From: Voacanga thouarsii
Taxonomy: Eukaryota > Streptophyta > Magnoliopsida > Gentianales > Apocynaceae
Direction: 5' to 3'
DNA length: 64,000 nt
NCBI GenBank assembly: GCA_026120185.1
Contig: JANUWF010001937.1
Coordinates: 2,356,001-2,420,000 of the forward strand
Part shown: positions 24,179 to 36,200 of the stretch, piece after piece
Layout of the letters: every line of letters begins with the position of its first letter
How positions within the stretch are numbered: the stretch's first letter is position 1
The notes under the pieces: model-generated
What the model was told of the DNA's origin: nothing
Seen by the model: only the letters and a program-made list of their open reading frames with translations
Database searches by the model: none
Program-made: the position numbers and the translations under genes

Positions 24179-26609
24179 ACAGATGACCTAGATGTAAAAA
24201 TAAAGAAAATTAGCTAACTATATATGCGCATGTAATGCAAGTAATTAGGTATTTAACTAAGCGTATTATTATTCCACTATTTTACTCAAACTAATAGCCC
24301 CCACTATTGATTCAGGAAAGCCTGTTGGAAGCTTTTCTAGTGGACCGGTATCCAAATTCCTCAAGAATGACCTTGGGTGGTTTGCCCAACAAGCAATCCT
24401 TAAATTTAATGGTATGTATTCAATACCAATTACATTGTATGTAATTACCAAATCATTGGGTGATTAACATATTTTATTCTTAAAGCTTTTAAGCTAACCT
24501 AATCTTACCTCTAATTTTCTTTATGTTTAAGTTAGCCCAACCAAGATAAAGAAATTAGTTAAACCCAACCCATTAATCAGGAATTTAAAATTCCATAGCT
24601 TGAACATGCCCAATGTCAAGTAGGCTTGGGTTAGCCCAACAACCTGATCTCAAAAAGGGACTCTCGTTCTTACTATATTAGTGGAAGGCATTAGGTTTAA
24701 TTTTAATTGAGGGATTTGTGATATTTGTATCTTGACATATAGCATGCATGATATCATCATAACCATACACTGCAAAAACATAATTATATGGTATGGTTAT
24801 GAACTTTTCCTAAATTAACTTTCTTAAGCCACGAAGGAAATTAATATAGTCAACCCTATGTGTTCATGTAATATATAAGTAGAAAGTCTTACCCTCTCGC
24901 CTCGTTTTGGTCGCTATGTCCATTGTCATGTAAATAAATTTTCTAACTTTATCTAACTTATGTAATCTAATTACATAAATTTCCTATGTAAAGAAACCTC
25001 GAGTTACATTCAATGGGGGTTTAGATTAAGAGAGAAATTATACAAGAATAATATAGAATGCAGGACATGCAGGCCCTATGTCATTTAAAACCAAAACTGT
25101 AAATAATGCATGAACAAATATATTTGGTTTTAGTACATAACCATCTACCAAGCTAACATCATGCTCAAAACACATTAATCAAAATAAAACATAGCATACA
25201 ATTCCAAAATCACTACTTTGGAAATAAAATCTGAAATCAGAATTTTAGAATATATATATATATATATATATTAATTTCTAAAATCAAAGCTTAGAAATTA
25301 ACAAAAGCTTCCAAAATCAAAATTTGGAAATTTCCAGATAGATTTATATAAAATATAAACTTCCAAAATTATTATTTTGAAAAAAAAAATAGTTAGTCTC
25401 AATATCAAATTTTGAGAAAAATAACGTTTGGGTCCCCTTATCTAGGGGGAAAAAAAATGGCGGTCCTTTGCGGAGGTCTCAGCAGGCTGGGGTTAAGTGG
25501 GCAACGCCTCTGGAAAGAAAATTAATTTTTCCATCCCTTGTTCAGTGAGATTTTTCCTTCCAAATTACTTCTAAAATCAATATTTTAGAAAATATATTAG
25601 TTCCTAAAATTAATTCCAAAACCACTATTTTGAAAAAATAGAATAAATTCTAGAATTAATATTTTAGAAAATATATTAATTGCTAATATCATATGTTAGG
25701 AATTAAAATAATATATAATCTAAAATTAATATTTTAGAAAATATATTAATTACTAAAATCATATTTTAGGAATTAAAATAATATAAAAATCTAAAATCGT
25801 TATTTTAGAAAATATATTATTTTGCCAAAACCAAGATTTTTGGAAAATAAATATGTTAGTCTCAAAGTATGAATTTTGGAAAAACCTGACATTAAGTGAA
25901 AAGAACAACATTACTTGGATAATGACGAAACCGATTGCTTGGACGAAATAAAGAGATTTTTTTTTTTAATATAAAAGAGGAATTGCATCTTGGGGAGGAT
26001 GTGTATAAGCCTCCCAAAGATTGCAAACAACAAACCACGTGGGCTGTATAAATTTGGAGCTAAATCCATGCGACCTGCGGCTCCAAGCTGTGGCTTGGGA
26101 TTTTTTTTTTTTTTTTTGTGACTCAAGCCGCGGCTTGGGGGGGCGGGGGAATCTCTTCTTCATTTTCCCAAAAACAATTTCTTGAAAAATTCTTCAAAGA
26201 ATTCTACAACAATTTCAGAGAATAATTCTCTGAGACATTCTAATTTTTTTTCTTTTCTGTTCCATGAACTCATTCAAATCTTTTCAATAAAAAAAAAAAA
26301 AACCAGAACAAATCAAAATTTCTTTAGGAAAAATGATAGTTTCAGGAAAAATCGATTTCCTTTTATAGTTACAGAAACAACACGCCCAGAAAAACATTTT
26401 TCCTTTCTGCAAGAATTAACACTTTAATTCTTGTCATAAAACATTCCTGTACCTTTTACAGAAACATGCTCGTTGCAACCAAAGCCCACAGAATCAATTT
26501 TTTTTTTTAGTTAAACTACTCACGTGAAAAACAAATTTTCACAAGAAAATAGAGACTATAAAGAACCATTCTTCACAGACAAAGACATGACCCATTAATG
26601 TATAAAAGA
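24179..26609 (-). other. Long untranslated leader of C
   Basis: About 2.4 kb between PBS and gag with no supported ORF. It is AT-rich, with an (AT)n run at 25251-25271, ~70-bp tandem repeats at 25571-25826, and a GC-richer island near 25460-25515. It shares stretches with the leader of G. Confidence 0.7.
25571..25826. repeat. Imperfect ~70-bp tandem repeat in leader of C
   Basis: Two full units (25650-25719 and 25720-25790), each starting CTA.AATTAATATTTTAG and containing ATATATTAATT, plus partial units at 25571 and 25791. The units carry short inverted segments such as CTAAAAT/ATTTTAG. Confidence 0.8.
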
Positions 26610-26623
26610 GGGCTCTGATACCA
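26610..26623 (-). promoter_or_regulatory. Primer binding site of C (tRNA-iMet)
   Basis: TGGTATCAGAGCCC on the minus strand, one base inside the 5' LTR; it matches the copia consensus. Confidence 0.92.
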
Positions 26624-26624
26624 T

Positions 26625-28336
26625 TGTTAGGAATTCTCCATACAAAAACATAGTTACGTAGCGGAAGAAACGAGAATTCCACAACGAGGGATACATTTAT
26701 GCATTAATATGAATTAAAATAGTATAGGAATTTTACCTTCGGTGTGCCTCTATGAAACAAAAATTTTTCTTCAATTTATGTTCTTTGAGGCACGATCCAG
26801 CAAACACAGAGAACGTCTTCTCTGTTGTTCCGTCAAAACACTACAATCCAAGTGTAGGACTGCCTCCAATATAGTCCACACGAGAATGGCACTAAAAAAC
26901 ACCAGACTTTGGTGCTAGCGAAAGTAAACTAGTGGCTAGGTTTTGTTGTTTCCAGAAGAAGAAGAAGAAGATTTTATATGAGAAAAAACCTCTGTGTAAT
27001 AAAAGAACACCATAATCCCAGAAAAACTATATATCGATATATATGCTCCATTTGTATTTGGTAATCAAAATCCACTCAGAATCTATTACATATATGAATT
27101 CCTAATTACCAATAATTATTATTATTATTGTTAATTTTAATGTAGCGCACAAATTATAACAGAATATAATTTGACCACAACAACTTCTTGTTTTCACAAT
27201 CAACCATGTAATGTTATCAAATAATATCTTAAGAACTAATTCTTTATTGTGTGTAACCTATTAGGTTTCCCGGTCTATTCATAGTAAAATATGAATTAAT
27301 CTAAACATCTTTAATATTGTTAATACTTAACAATTTTAGAATTAACTTATAAATTCTAATAAGGATTGATTTATTAATTCTCTAATTAATAAACTCATAT
27401 TCAGCAGACATGAGCGGTATTTAGCAACACATCATGTCCATCCAAAAGCCTAGAAAGCCAAGTAGCTTAACATGAACCTTTCAAAAGCAAATAACAGTGT
27501 AATAAACTATTTTTACCATATAATATCTCATTCGGTTTGGAGTAGGAATTAGTGCTAACTCCTTCCAGAATAATAAATTAATTATGACCCAAATATTTTA
27601 GTACTTGTTCCCAAAATCCACTACTCATCATAATTATCAATTGAAACTATTTCCAATAGACAATCACATTGGTTAAAGACTTCTCGAGTAGTGATTCCAA
27701 CAAGTGGTCGTGAGAAATTCACTCATACTATTAGGAGTGGTGAATCCTTTATTGATCCTCTCAACTTCTTTTATTTTCTTCATATTGTACCCAATATCCA
27801 TCCCATTTCGGTCTTTTTAGGACTCCAAAAATTAGAATCAAAGTCTAACACATAGCAAACAAAGTACTTTAGAGATCTCATGTCTAAAGATATTTGCACA
27901 TTTGCTATGATGAGATTCTATTACTGGCACTAAATAGTTATCCATGTAATTATCTCATAGTTAGGTCATCCAATGTACTTGTTCAGGTAACAAGCATCCA
28001 TGTATTAACTTTGACTATCACAATACACATGGATATGAGAACCACCGCTTGATCCAATCTGGAAGTATGACACATGCTAGTCTTAACATATTTAATGATG
28101 TCTTATTTCATTAATACTATGACTAGGGATAATTTAAGTATAAACACTATCCAGTGTAGAAGGAACCCTACATCATAATTTTCTTTAACATAGTGTTGCA
28201 CTTAATACTTTATCTAACAGTTATTTTATACAAAAGCATAAATAAACAAACTGAAAGATAAAAAATGCCTTTTTTTTATTTAATAATACATAATATACAA
28301 AATACGTGTGATTGCCTCTAGAGCATAGCACTAACA
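26625..28336 (-). repeat. 5' LTR of C (1,712 bp)
   Basis: Begins TGTTAGTGCTATGCTCTAGA on the minus strand and ends CTAACA at 26625 beside the PBS. It is the pair of 19195-20927. Confidence 0.93.
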
Positions 28337-28616
28337 CTTAGGGATGGTAAAATTATCCACACCTTGTTTCTTTTAGATACCCTACAAAGTAGCACAATTC
28401 TAATATTGGTTCTAACTTACTTCCTTCAATTAGTACATTAGCTAGACAACCTCATACTTTGAGATGATTCATATTAGGCTTTCGTCCAATCCATATCTAA
28501 TAAGGTGTCCTAGACACTGACTTAGAAGGTAACAAGATCAGAATATATGTTGTTGTTTCCAAAGCAAATCCTCAAAAAGAAATAGGAAGAGTTGCATTGC
28601 TCGTCATGCTCCTGAC
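28337..28616 (-). pseudogene. Integrase C-terminal fragment of copia element A
   Basis: Only 280 bp of A survive between elements C and B. They match B at 49814-50045 in the integrase C-terminal part (the same segment encodes the WTGRKPNMNHLK region in B). Joined in order it follows 59725 (through the CTGAC/CTAAC duplication) and precedes 19194. No long frame remains. Confidence 0.85.
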
Positions 28617-30466
28617 TGAAGGATCGCAGGAAAAATAAATAAGCATAAGAAGATAGCAAAATAAATTTTTTTCTGAGCCAAAATTTAGGAATACTTACTT
28701 CTAGGGCATTAACTTTAATAACCTGAGTCGAATTCGGGCTCAACAGCACTTGTTGAACATCAATGTCTACTTATTCCGTATGGACACCAACTAACTGTCG
28801 GTTCTTTCGCATCAACCACTTACCACGTTTGCAAGCTCTTGACCTTCCAAAATATTCTCTAACCACTATGAACCTCTACTGGTGAAAGTAGAATTATGGT
28901 GAAGAAAATTGGAGAAAAATGAAAGAGCTAAAAACAAAAGAAAAACGAAGGGAAAAAAAAAAACGGCGGCTATTTCTTAGCTATCTTGTTGTGGAATTTT
29001 CGATCAACCATCAATGGCACACGAGATGCCTATATAAATATTATTAGCTTTCCTTTTTATTTTTAAAAACGAAATCAGCCACCTCAATTTCTTTGTTTCC
29101 TTTTTCCTCGTTTTCCTTTTTCTTTTACATAGCTACTTCCATCAGAAACCCTGATTGGCCATACTCTCTTAATTAACCAATGACTAATTAAATAGCTCAT
29201 TTATTAATTAATTAATCTATTAGGGCCCAATATTAAAATTATCTATGATAATTAATTAATAAAATAATTAATTAAATTAGCATTTTTATTAATCAATTAA
29301 ACAACTTGGGCCCAATATAAAATTATCCAAGACAATTAATTAATAAACTAATTAATTAAATTCTCCCAATTAATTATTCTAGCCTAAATAAATAAATAAT
29401 TGAACTCATAGAATATTTCTTCCAATAATAAATTCACCCAACAAGCCCATATAGTAAATAACTTAACTAAGATTATTTGAGCTACTTTAAGACCCAAAGA
29501 CATATTATTTTTGGCTACTAAAATGACCAAAATACCCAGGCTAACAAATAGCTATGTTTTATTCATTTTAAATATTTCATTTATCACTATATGGAAATAT
29601 TAAACTCGAAAAAATATTGCAAGTGTAGTGTCTCTAACCTATAGGTGTAATGACGAAAATACCCCTCTGCGTAACACCCATAATTGAGATAGGAAAATAG
29701 TACTAACACTTCGCTCAATGACATCTACCATCCTTTGATAACTAGTTCGATAATCCACAACCTCCAATATGTATCCACTTATCATAGGGAGCTACCCAAA
29801 AGTGTACATCCTTAGTCATGTTTCTCAGGACACTAAATTATTAGATTATCCCGGAGAATCACGAGAGGGGTGATTTCTTCATGTAATGAAGCATAAAACT
29901 CTATTGTATAAATTCGTCTTAATTAGCTAGAGTCATACACCCAACAGACAAGATTATCGGCTTTGCGATAAGACCTCACCCAAAACACATCAAAATATAC
30001 AAGTCCAGCTTCAACAGACCACCAACTTATATTTAAGTCATAGGGTACTCGTCCACGCAGTAGTTATAATAAACCAATCTTTATTTATTTTAGTACTTTG
30101 ATAACGACTATTATCGCATGGTCTATTTCTACGTATTCTGAATATGCATACACTATTGGTGAGAGCGGACTACTCACTGATTAAAGATAAACCATTCCCT
30201 ATTTAGAAACCATAGTGTAATGATCTAAACCTTGATAAAATGTCCAGCTTCATCAATCGATCAAGAACAATTTTTCTATTATGTGTTAGTATCCCATAAT
30301 CTACATCTTACTATGAAAGCACAACCCAATCACGTAGATTACTTACTAACACACGTAGACCTTTAATGTGAGAATATATATAAACAAACAACTATTAATG
30401 AATGAAACTTTTATTAATTTTTAAAATACAAAAATACACAGTACATTTTGGGTATATATTCCAATA
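28617..30466 (-). repeat. 3' LTR of copia element B (1,850 bp)
   Basis: Starts (minus) TATTGGAATATATACCC, with the terminal TG mutated to TA, and ends GATCCTTCA. GCCTATATAAATA on the plus strand at about 29028-29040 mirrors the possible TATA box of A. The minus-strand polypurine tract AGTGCAAGTGGAAAAT is at 30467-30482. Confidence 0.9.
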
Positions 30467-30482
30467 ATTTTCCACTTGCACT

Positions 30483-32366
30483 AAATGGACTATGATAGTC
30501 CATATGCACCTATCCCTTTGACATCCAAGTGTCTTTTAAACACATTCTCTGTCAAAGGCTTAGTAAATAGGTCTGCCAGATTATTTGCTAAGGAAATTTG
30601 ATCAATTACTATTTCCTATTTCTGGATGAACTCTCGAATCAAGTAATACTTCCTTTTAATATGCTTGCCCTTCCTATGGTTTCTTGGCTCCTTACATTGT
30701 GACACAACTCCAAAATTGTCACAATATATTGTTATGGGCCTATCTATGTATGGCACAACTCTAAGTTCTAAAACTTTAGGAGCCAAACTGCTTCTTTTGA
30801 AGCTTTTGAAGTTACCACATACTCAACTTCTATGGTAGATCTGCAATACAAAATTTCTTGAAACTCCTCTATCAAATAGTCCCTCCAAACAAAGTGAAGA
30901 TATATCCCACTAGTGAATTTCTTTCATCTTTATCCACCTACAAATCTGAGTTAGTGTAACCGGTAGAAATTAGGGCATCGGCTCTATAAACTAGCATATA
31001 ATCCCTCGTTCCCTTTATGCACTTGAGTATATACTTTACAGCTTGCTAATATTCTTCCCCAGGGTTTGACTAATACCTACTAAACATGCCTACTACAAAG
31101 TAGATATCTGACTTAGTACAAAGCATGACATACATGAAACTTTCCATTATTGAAGCATAGAAAATTCTACTCATCCTATCATTTTCTTCTTGTGTCCTAG
31201 GACACTGCTCGGAAGATTAAGTTAATCCGTGTCTATAGGGTATGATTGCCCCTTTGCACTGATCCATGCTAAACATAGCTAGTATCTTGTCAATATAAGT
31301 TGATTGGGATAAGCCTAACATTCTTAGCTTCCTATCTATAAGAAGCTTAATGCCGAGAATGTAACTAGCTTCTCCTACATCTTTCATGCTAAATTGATTT
31401 GATAGATAAACTTTTATAGATGACAATGTCCCTGCATTATTTCTAATGAGTAGAATATCATCTACATAAAGTAACATAATGGACACATTATTCTCATCTG
31501 ATTTTCTATATATATATATGGTTTATCCACATTTTGTATGAACCCATAAGACTTCAAAGTCTCATCAAAATACATATTCCATGCCCGTGATGCTTGCTTA
31601 AGTTCATAAATGGACTTCTTAAACTTGCAGACCATATATCCATGGCCTTTTGCAACAAAGCCTTCAAGATGGGACATATAAATGTCTTCGTTAAGATAGC
31701 CATTAAAAAAGACTGTCTTGACATCCATTTGCCATATCTCGTAGTCATAGTGACGTATAATGGCCAAGAAAATACATATAGACTTAAGTATGGCAACAGG
31801 TGAAAAGGTATCCTCTTAATCGATTCATTCTTTCGGAGTATAACCTTTTATGACCAATCTTGCTTTAAAGGTTTCCACCTTTTCATCCACACCTCTCTTT
31901 CTCTTGTATATCCACTTACAAAATATGGGTTTAATCCCTTCAGGTGCGGTGACAAGATCCCATACTTGATAGAGGAACATAGACTTAATCTTAGCATCCA
32001 TTACAGTTTACCATTTGTCCACATCAACATTAGTAATGGCTTCATCGTATCTAGCGGGATGTTGTTCTTGATGGTCGGAGATGACTTCAAAGGCCTCTCC
32101 ACTCTATCTCTCAGGAACCTTAGATATCCTCCTATTATGACACGACTCAATATGTATGGGAACATCTGGTTGTGTCTCTTTTGGTTCCTCAATTAGGTGC
32201 TAGAAGTTGAAGCGTCCATCAATTTCTCTTCCAATTCCACATTACTCAAAACCTTAGTAAATACACTTTGTTCATCTTTTAAGTACTTAGCATGAGTACT
32301 AATAAGTACCTTTTTCTCTTGGGGATGATAAAAGTATCCACCCCTTGCTGCTTTTGGATACCCTTC
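30483..32366 (-). pseudogene. RT and RNase H of copia element B, broken
   Basis: From 32350 downward: RT core 31767-31462 (YDYEIWQMDVKTVFFNGYL) and 31486-31217 with an intact LLYVDDILLI (YVDD near 31455-31466). RNase H end ISLANNLADLFTKPLTENVF is near 30555-30615. Stops and frame changes separate the pieces, e.g. at 31216 and through 30500-31080. The region was separated from the integrase by element D, which inserted after GGATACCC. A functional RT is not possible, but this is the best-kept copia RT here. Confidence 0.85.
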
Positions 32367-33297
32367 TGATAGGAGCTAAAATCACCATTATTTTTCTAGT
32401 TATTTGAGATTGTTTTGATATACATTTGTTGTAATAACTAGGCATATTCCTTCGTATTTGACATTTTGCTTGTAGAAAGTGTTTTTGATGAATTTATGCA
32501 GATTTGAGTTGATTTCGAGCAAAACTGAAGATTTTCTAGAATACGCTTGGTGCCAAGTATGGCAAGTGGACCAGTTGTCAGGTCCATTCTGAACGGCCAA
32601 AATAAAACTGAGCAAAATTCAGAGGAGGAGCAGATTAGACTGGGCAGATGGTGCGTCAACTTAACCCGATGCCAGGCCCGTTCTAGGAAGCCAAAATCTT
32701 GTGCACGAATTTAGAAATTTTCCAATGATTTTGAAAAATTTCCGAATCCCACTCGACCAAGACTTCCCAAACTACAAATTTAGCATCTAAGAGACCTATA
32801 AAAGCAAGAGAAAACACAAGGAAAATGGGGGCAGATCCAAGAGCTAAAATTCCAAATACTTATTGAAGGAGGAATTCACCAAATTAAATAGGGTTGTTCA
32901 AGAGAGTCTTTAATGGAGAATAAAGAGGCTTGTGTATGAGTGCTTTCTTTTATCTTTGTTTTCTTGTTCTTAAATAATGATGTATTCAATATTTTTTTTG
33001 TAATTTAACATTATTTTGGATTCATGATTTTGTATTAATTTAGTTATTTGATCAATTCTTTATCATATTTGGTATTTGATTACTTGTTATCATTGACTAT
33101 TGATGCGAGTTCTTCTAATTAACTTAGGAAAATAATGTTAGGAGTTTATTGCATTAATTTCGTATGTGTCAAATCTTAATAAACGTGGGTGACAAAGTTA
33201 GGATGATAGGATTAAAGTAATCAAAGATTAGTTGATTTCACATCGATCTAAGGATCATTAGCTAATTTTATGTTATGAGGAATTGAGCTTAATGCAT
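32367..33297 (+). repeat. 5' LTR of D, first part
   Basis: Starts TGATAGGAGCTAAAATCACC. Against the 3' LTR start (48423) I count 8 mismatches in the first 100 bases. It is interrupted at 33297 by E and continues at 42595. A TATA box TATAAAAG lies at 32797-32804; the 3' LTR has TATAGTAG at the matching place. Confidence 0.92.
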
Positions 33298-34833
33298 TGA
33301 TAGGGTTTAAATTAGTCATATTTTTCCTAGTTATTTAAGGCTATTTTGTGATACATTTTATTCAATAACTGGTCATATTCCTTCATATTTGAGATTTTAC
33401 CCTTGGAAAGGTGTTTTGTACATTATTTCAGATTTTAGGGGTAAAACAAAGCAAAAACGTTGCAAAACAGAACATAGGCGATGTCGGACAGGCCAGAGGA
33501 AGCGGCACCAGCCACGTGCTATTGGCACGCACTTTGAGGTGATAGAAAAAATTAGTAAATAGACTAGAACAGAATAGAATCAGCACTGGCGGAGAAGCTG
33601 GAATTGGCACCGGCTACACTCTGGAAAATATTACGCGGAAAGCGAGAAAAATCGGGGAACAACTGCTTAAACAGAACACAACCGGTGCCGATTCTAGAAG
33701 CTAAGGCGGCGTCAGCTGTGAAGCTAAGGCGGCGTCAGCTGTGATTTGTAGTTGAGGTGGTGGATTGAATTTTGCACGCGATTTTTGGTAAGCTGTAGAA
33801 TTTTAGTATCTTCCTACTTCTAATTGGCCAAAAACCTGAATTTAGGCTTCTCAAAAGCCTATAAATACAAGGAGAACACAAGCCAGACACATGAATTCAA
33901 GAAGCTAAACAGGAAATTAGTCAAATCAATGGAGAAATTCATCAATTCAAGGAGGGTTGTGCAGGAAGGTCTTCAAAGGAAGAAGAAGAAGACTTGTCTA
34001 TGAGTTCTTTCTTTTACTTTATTTTTTTTTCTTGAACAATGATGTATTAATTGTTTTATTGTAATTTGACATTGTTTTAGATATTCATGATTTTTAGAGT
34101 TACTTTAACATTTTGATTAATTGATTATTGTTCTTGGTTTTTAATTACTTATGCTAATTGCTAGATTAATTGGTTGTTCATTTCCATTAACTTGCTTGAC
34201 CAAAGGGGTTGATGGTGGTTTCAATTCATTAATTTCATATTTGTTGTCTATTAACTTACTTGACCATAGGGGTTAATTGCAAAGAACTGGGTAATTAAAG
34301 ATTAATCAATGTCTGCCCGACCAATGATTCATTTGTTAGTTTCATGTTTTAAGTTTGCCTGACCACGGAAATTTAATCAAGTATTGTGTTTCATGCGTCT
34401 TTTGGGTGAATTAGTTTAGACCGATTTATCTAGGAGATAGTGATTTCATAGATTGGCCAAAGAAGTGAATCTACCTTAATCCTTCATGATACCACGGGAG
34501 TAGTTAGTTATGATATTGATTAAGTACTTTAAGATCATGTTTGTCAAAGTAATTATTGGGTTACATACTTTTCCATCCTTGTCTTATGTATATTATTTTG
34601 TTTTTTTTTTCCTTTTTATTTCTTTTTCACCTTAATGAATCGATTAGACAATGAAAGATAGGGGATTAATGCATACTTGTTCCTGGAGGATCGTTACTCG
34701 TTTGAACCTTATACTATGTTAATGATGGGTACGCTTGCTCATATGTGTAATTTGGGATTAACGTTTTAATTTAAACTTGATTGGGAATGTGCTTATTTTT
34801 ATATGATTTTTATACCCAAATAAATACGCATCA
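33298..34833 (+). repeat. 5' LTR of E (1,536 bp)
   Basis: TGATAGGGTT ... CGCATCA. I count 8 mismatches to the 3' LTR in the first 100 bases. TATA box TATAAATA is at 33860-33867 (in the 3' LTR at 41605-41612), followed by a leader with AAGGAGAACACAAGCC. GGCGCC-like palindromes are degraded here to forms such as GGCACCGGC at 33606. Confidence 0.94.
33860..33867 (+). promoter_or_regulatory. TATA box of element E
   Basis: AGCCTATAAATACAAGGAG lies in the 5' LTR and is repeated at the matching site in the 3' LTR and, inverted, in the 3' LTR of F. Conservation across the family supports a core promoter. Confidence 0.65.
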
Positions 34834-35062
34834 AGTTTTTGGTACCATTGCCGGGGAACAATATCATAAAACCTTGGATTTCGTTGATTTAACCATGTGA
34901 ATATATAAATATGTTAATATGTAAAATTATTTTCTTTACAAAATAGTGCCAGTTGTTGCATTATGTATTTTTGTACTCTAACTATGTTTACTTGACTAAC
35001 TCTGTCTTCTTTTAATTTTGTGCGACTGATGCATTTTAACTATCTATCTATGTTCAGGAAAA
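34834..35062 (+). promoter_or_regulatory. PBS (tRNA-Asp) and leader of E
   Basis: 34840-34857 reads TGGTACCATTGCCGGGGA, close to the Athila PBS TGGCGCCGTTGCCGGGGA. The leader shares GGAACAATAT.ATGAAA..TTGGATTT-type sequence with D and F, up to a TTCAGG just before ATG 35063. Confidence 0.8.
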
Positions 35063-35429
35063 ATGGCAATTTGGAACCAAAGGAGGTTTAATGAGGGGCA
35101 GTACCCCCCAATATACCTCCAAGATAACGCTTAAAACCCCAGAATCAATAGAGCTTGTGACAGTAATTGAAAATTTTGCTGTCCACGTCACGAGACGCTT
35201 CCAAGAAATAGATTCCACCTTTGAAAAATTTGATGAGATGATTCGCAATATGGAGAGACAAATCTGGTTTTTGACTAACATAGTGTTAAAATCTCAAGAA
35301 CTAGCAAGAAAAGAGGAAACAGCGGCAATCGCATTACGAAGTGGAAAGGAGTTACCCGACATTACAGATTGTAACCGGCGCCGGCCATCTTGTACAACCG
35401 AAACCCATGATTCCAACATACAACCGACG
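35063..35429 (+). pseudogene. gag tail of E (capsid and zinc knuckle absent)
   Basis: Open from 35091; an earlier ATG at 35063 is in another frame. It reads MERQIWFLTNIVLK and IALRSGKELPD. This equals the end of Athila gag, where F has LENQIGQLAKLLG; LRSGKEL is the usual bridge to protease. Nothing corresponding to the 1.1 kb of capsid and zinc knuckle in D and F is present between the leader and here. A GC motif (ACCGGCGCCGGCC, 35376-35388) lies inside the frame. A TGA at 35430-35432 breaks the link to protease. Confidence 0.75.
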
Positions 35430-36200
35430 TGAGCTGCACTAGGAGAACCAGCGCCGGCTGTACCCTGTTCTTCTTCTGAGAACCCCACTAAAAGGTCCAC
35501 TTTTCAGCCTCAAATTCCTTATCCTACTCGTATACAGAAAGCCCAGAAAGAGGCCCAATTTGACAAATTCCTTGAGCTATTCAAACAATTGCACATAAAC
35601 ATCCCACTCAGTGAAGCTCTAATCCACATGCCCAAATATGCCAAATTTCTCAAAAGCATACTTGTAAGTAAAAAGCGATTGGAAGAACTGTCCACAGTGG
35701 TACTAGATGAAGAATGTTTAGCCATATTGCAGGACAAACAAAAATTGCCACACAAAGAAAATGATCCAGGGAGTTTCTCTATCCCATGTTTAATTGGCAC
35801 TTTTCAATTCTGTAATGCATTGGCTGACTTAGGTGCTAGCATTAATTTATTACCATATAAAATATTTAAAAAGCTAGGCCTAGGAGAACCTCAACCTACT
35901 AGGATGACTATTCAACTTGCAGATAGATATATCAAATATTCTACGGGTATAATTGAAGATGTGTTGGTCAAAGTGGATAAATTCGTATTTCCAATGGATT
36001 TTGTTATTCTTGATATGGATAAAGATTCTAAAGTCCCTTTAATCTTTGGTAGACCCTTCTTAGCTACAGTAAAGGCATTAATTAATGTTTATGGAGGGAG
36101 ATTGACACTTAGGGATGGAAAAGAGGAAGTAGTAATTCAAATCCACAAAAGCATGCAACACCCTTTATCTTCTAATGATTCTTGTTTAAGAATTGATAGT
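35430..36200 (+). pseudogene. Protease of E (Athila type)
   Basis: Same frame as the gag tail after one TGA. IPYPTRIQKAQKEAQFDKFL (near 35510-35580) is the typical Athila gag-protease linker. The aspartic protease active site is ALADLGASINLLP, with the Asp codon at about 35826; GRPFLATVKALINVYGG near 36048-36100 is the flap-to-end region. The domain itself is uninterrupted. It would process Gag and Pol, although this element makes no capsid. Confidence 0.88.

Larger units (their letters stand above)
19195..28336 (-). mobile_element. Copia element C, nested in A (9.1 kb)
   Basis: Minus strand, with two LTRs, PBS and all copia domains in order. The 5-bp flanks CTTGG (19190-19194) and CTTAG (28337-28341) are a TSD with one change. 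The family is that of G. Internal damage includes loss of the protease triad, both checked integrase and RT aspartates, and most of RNase H. Confidence 0.92.
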
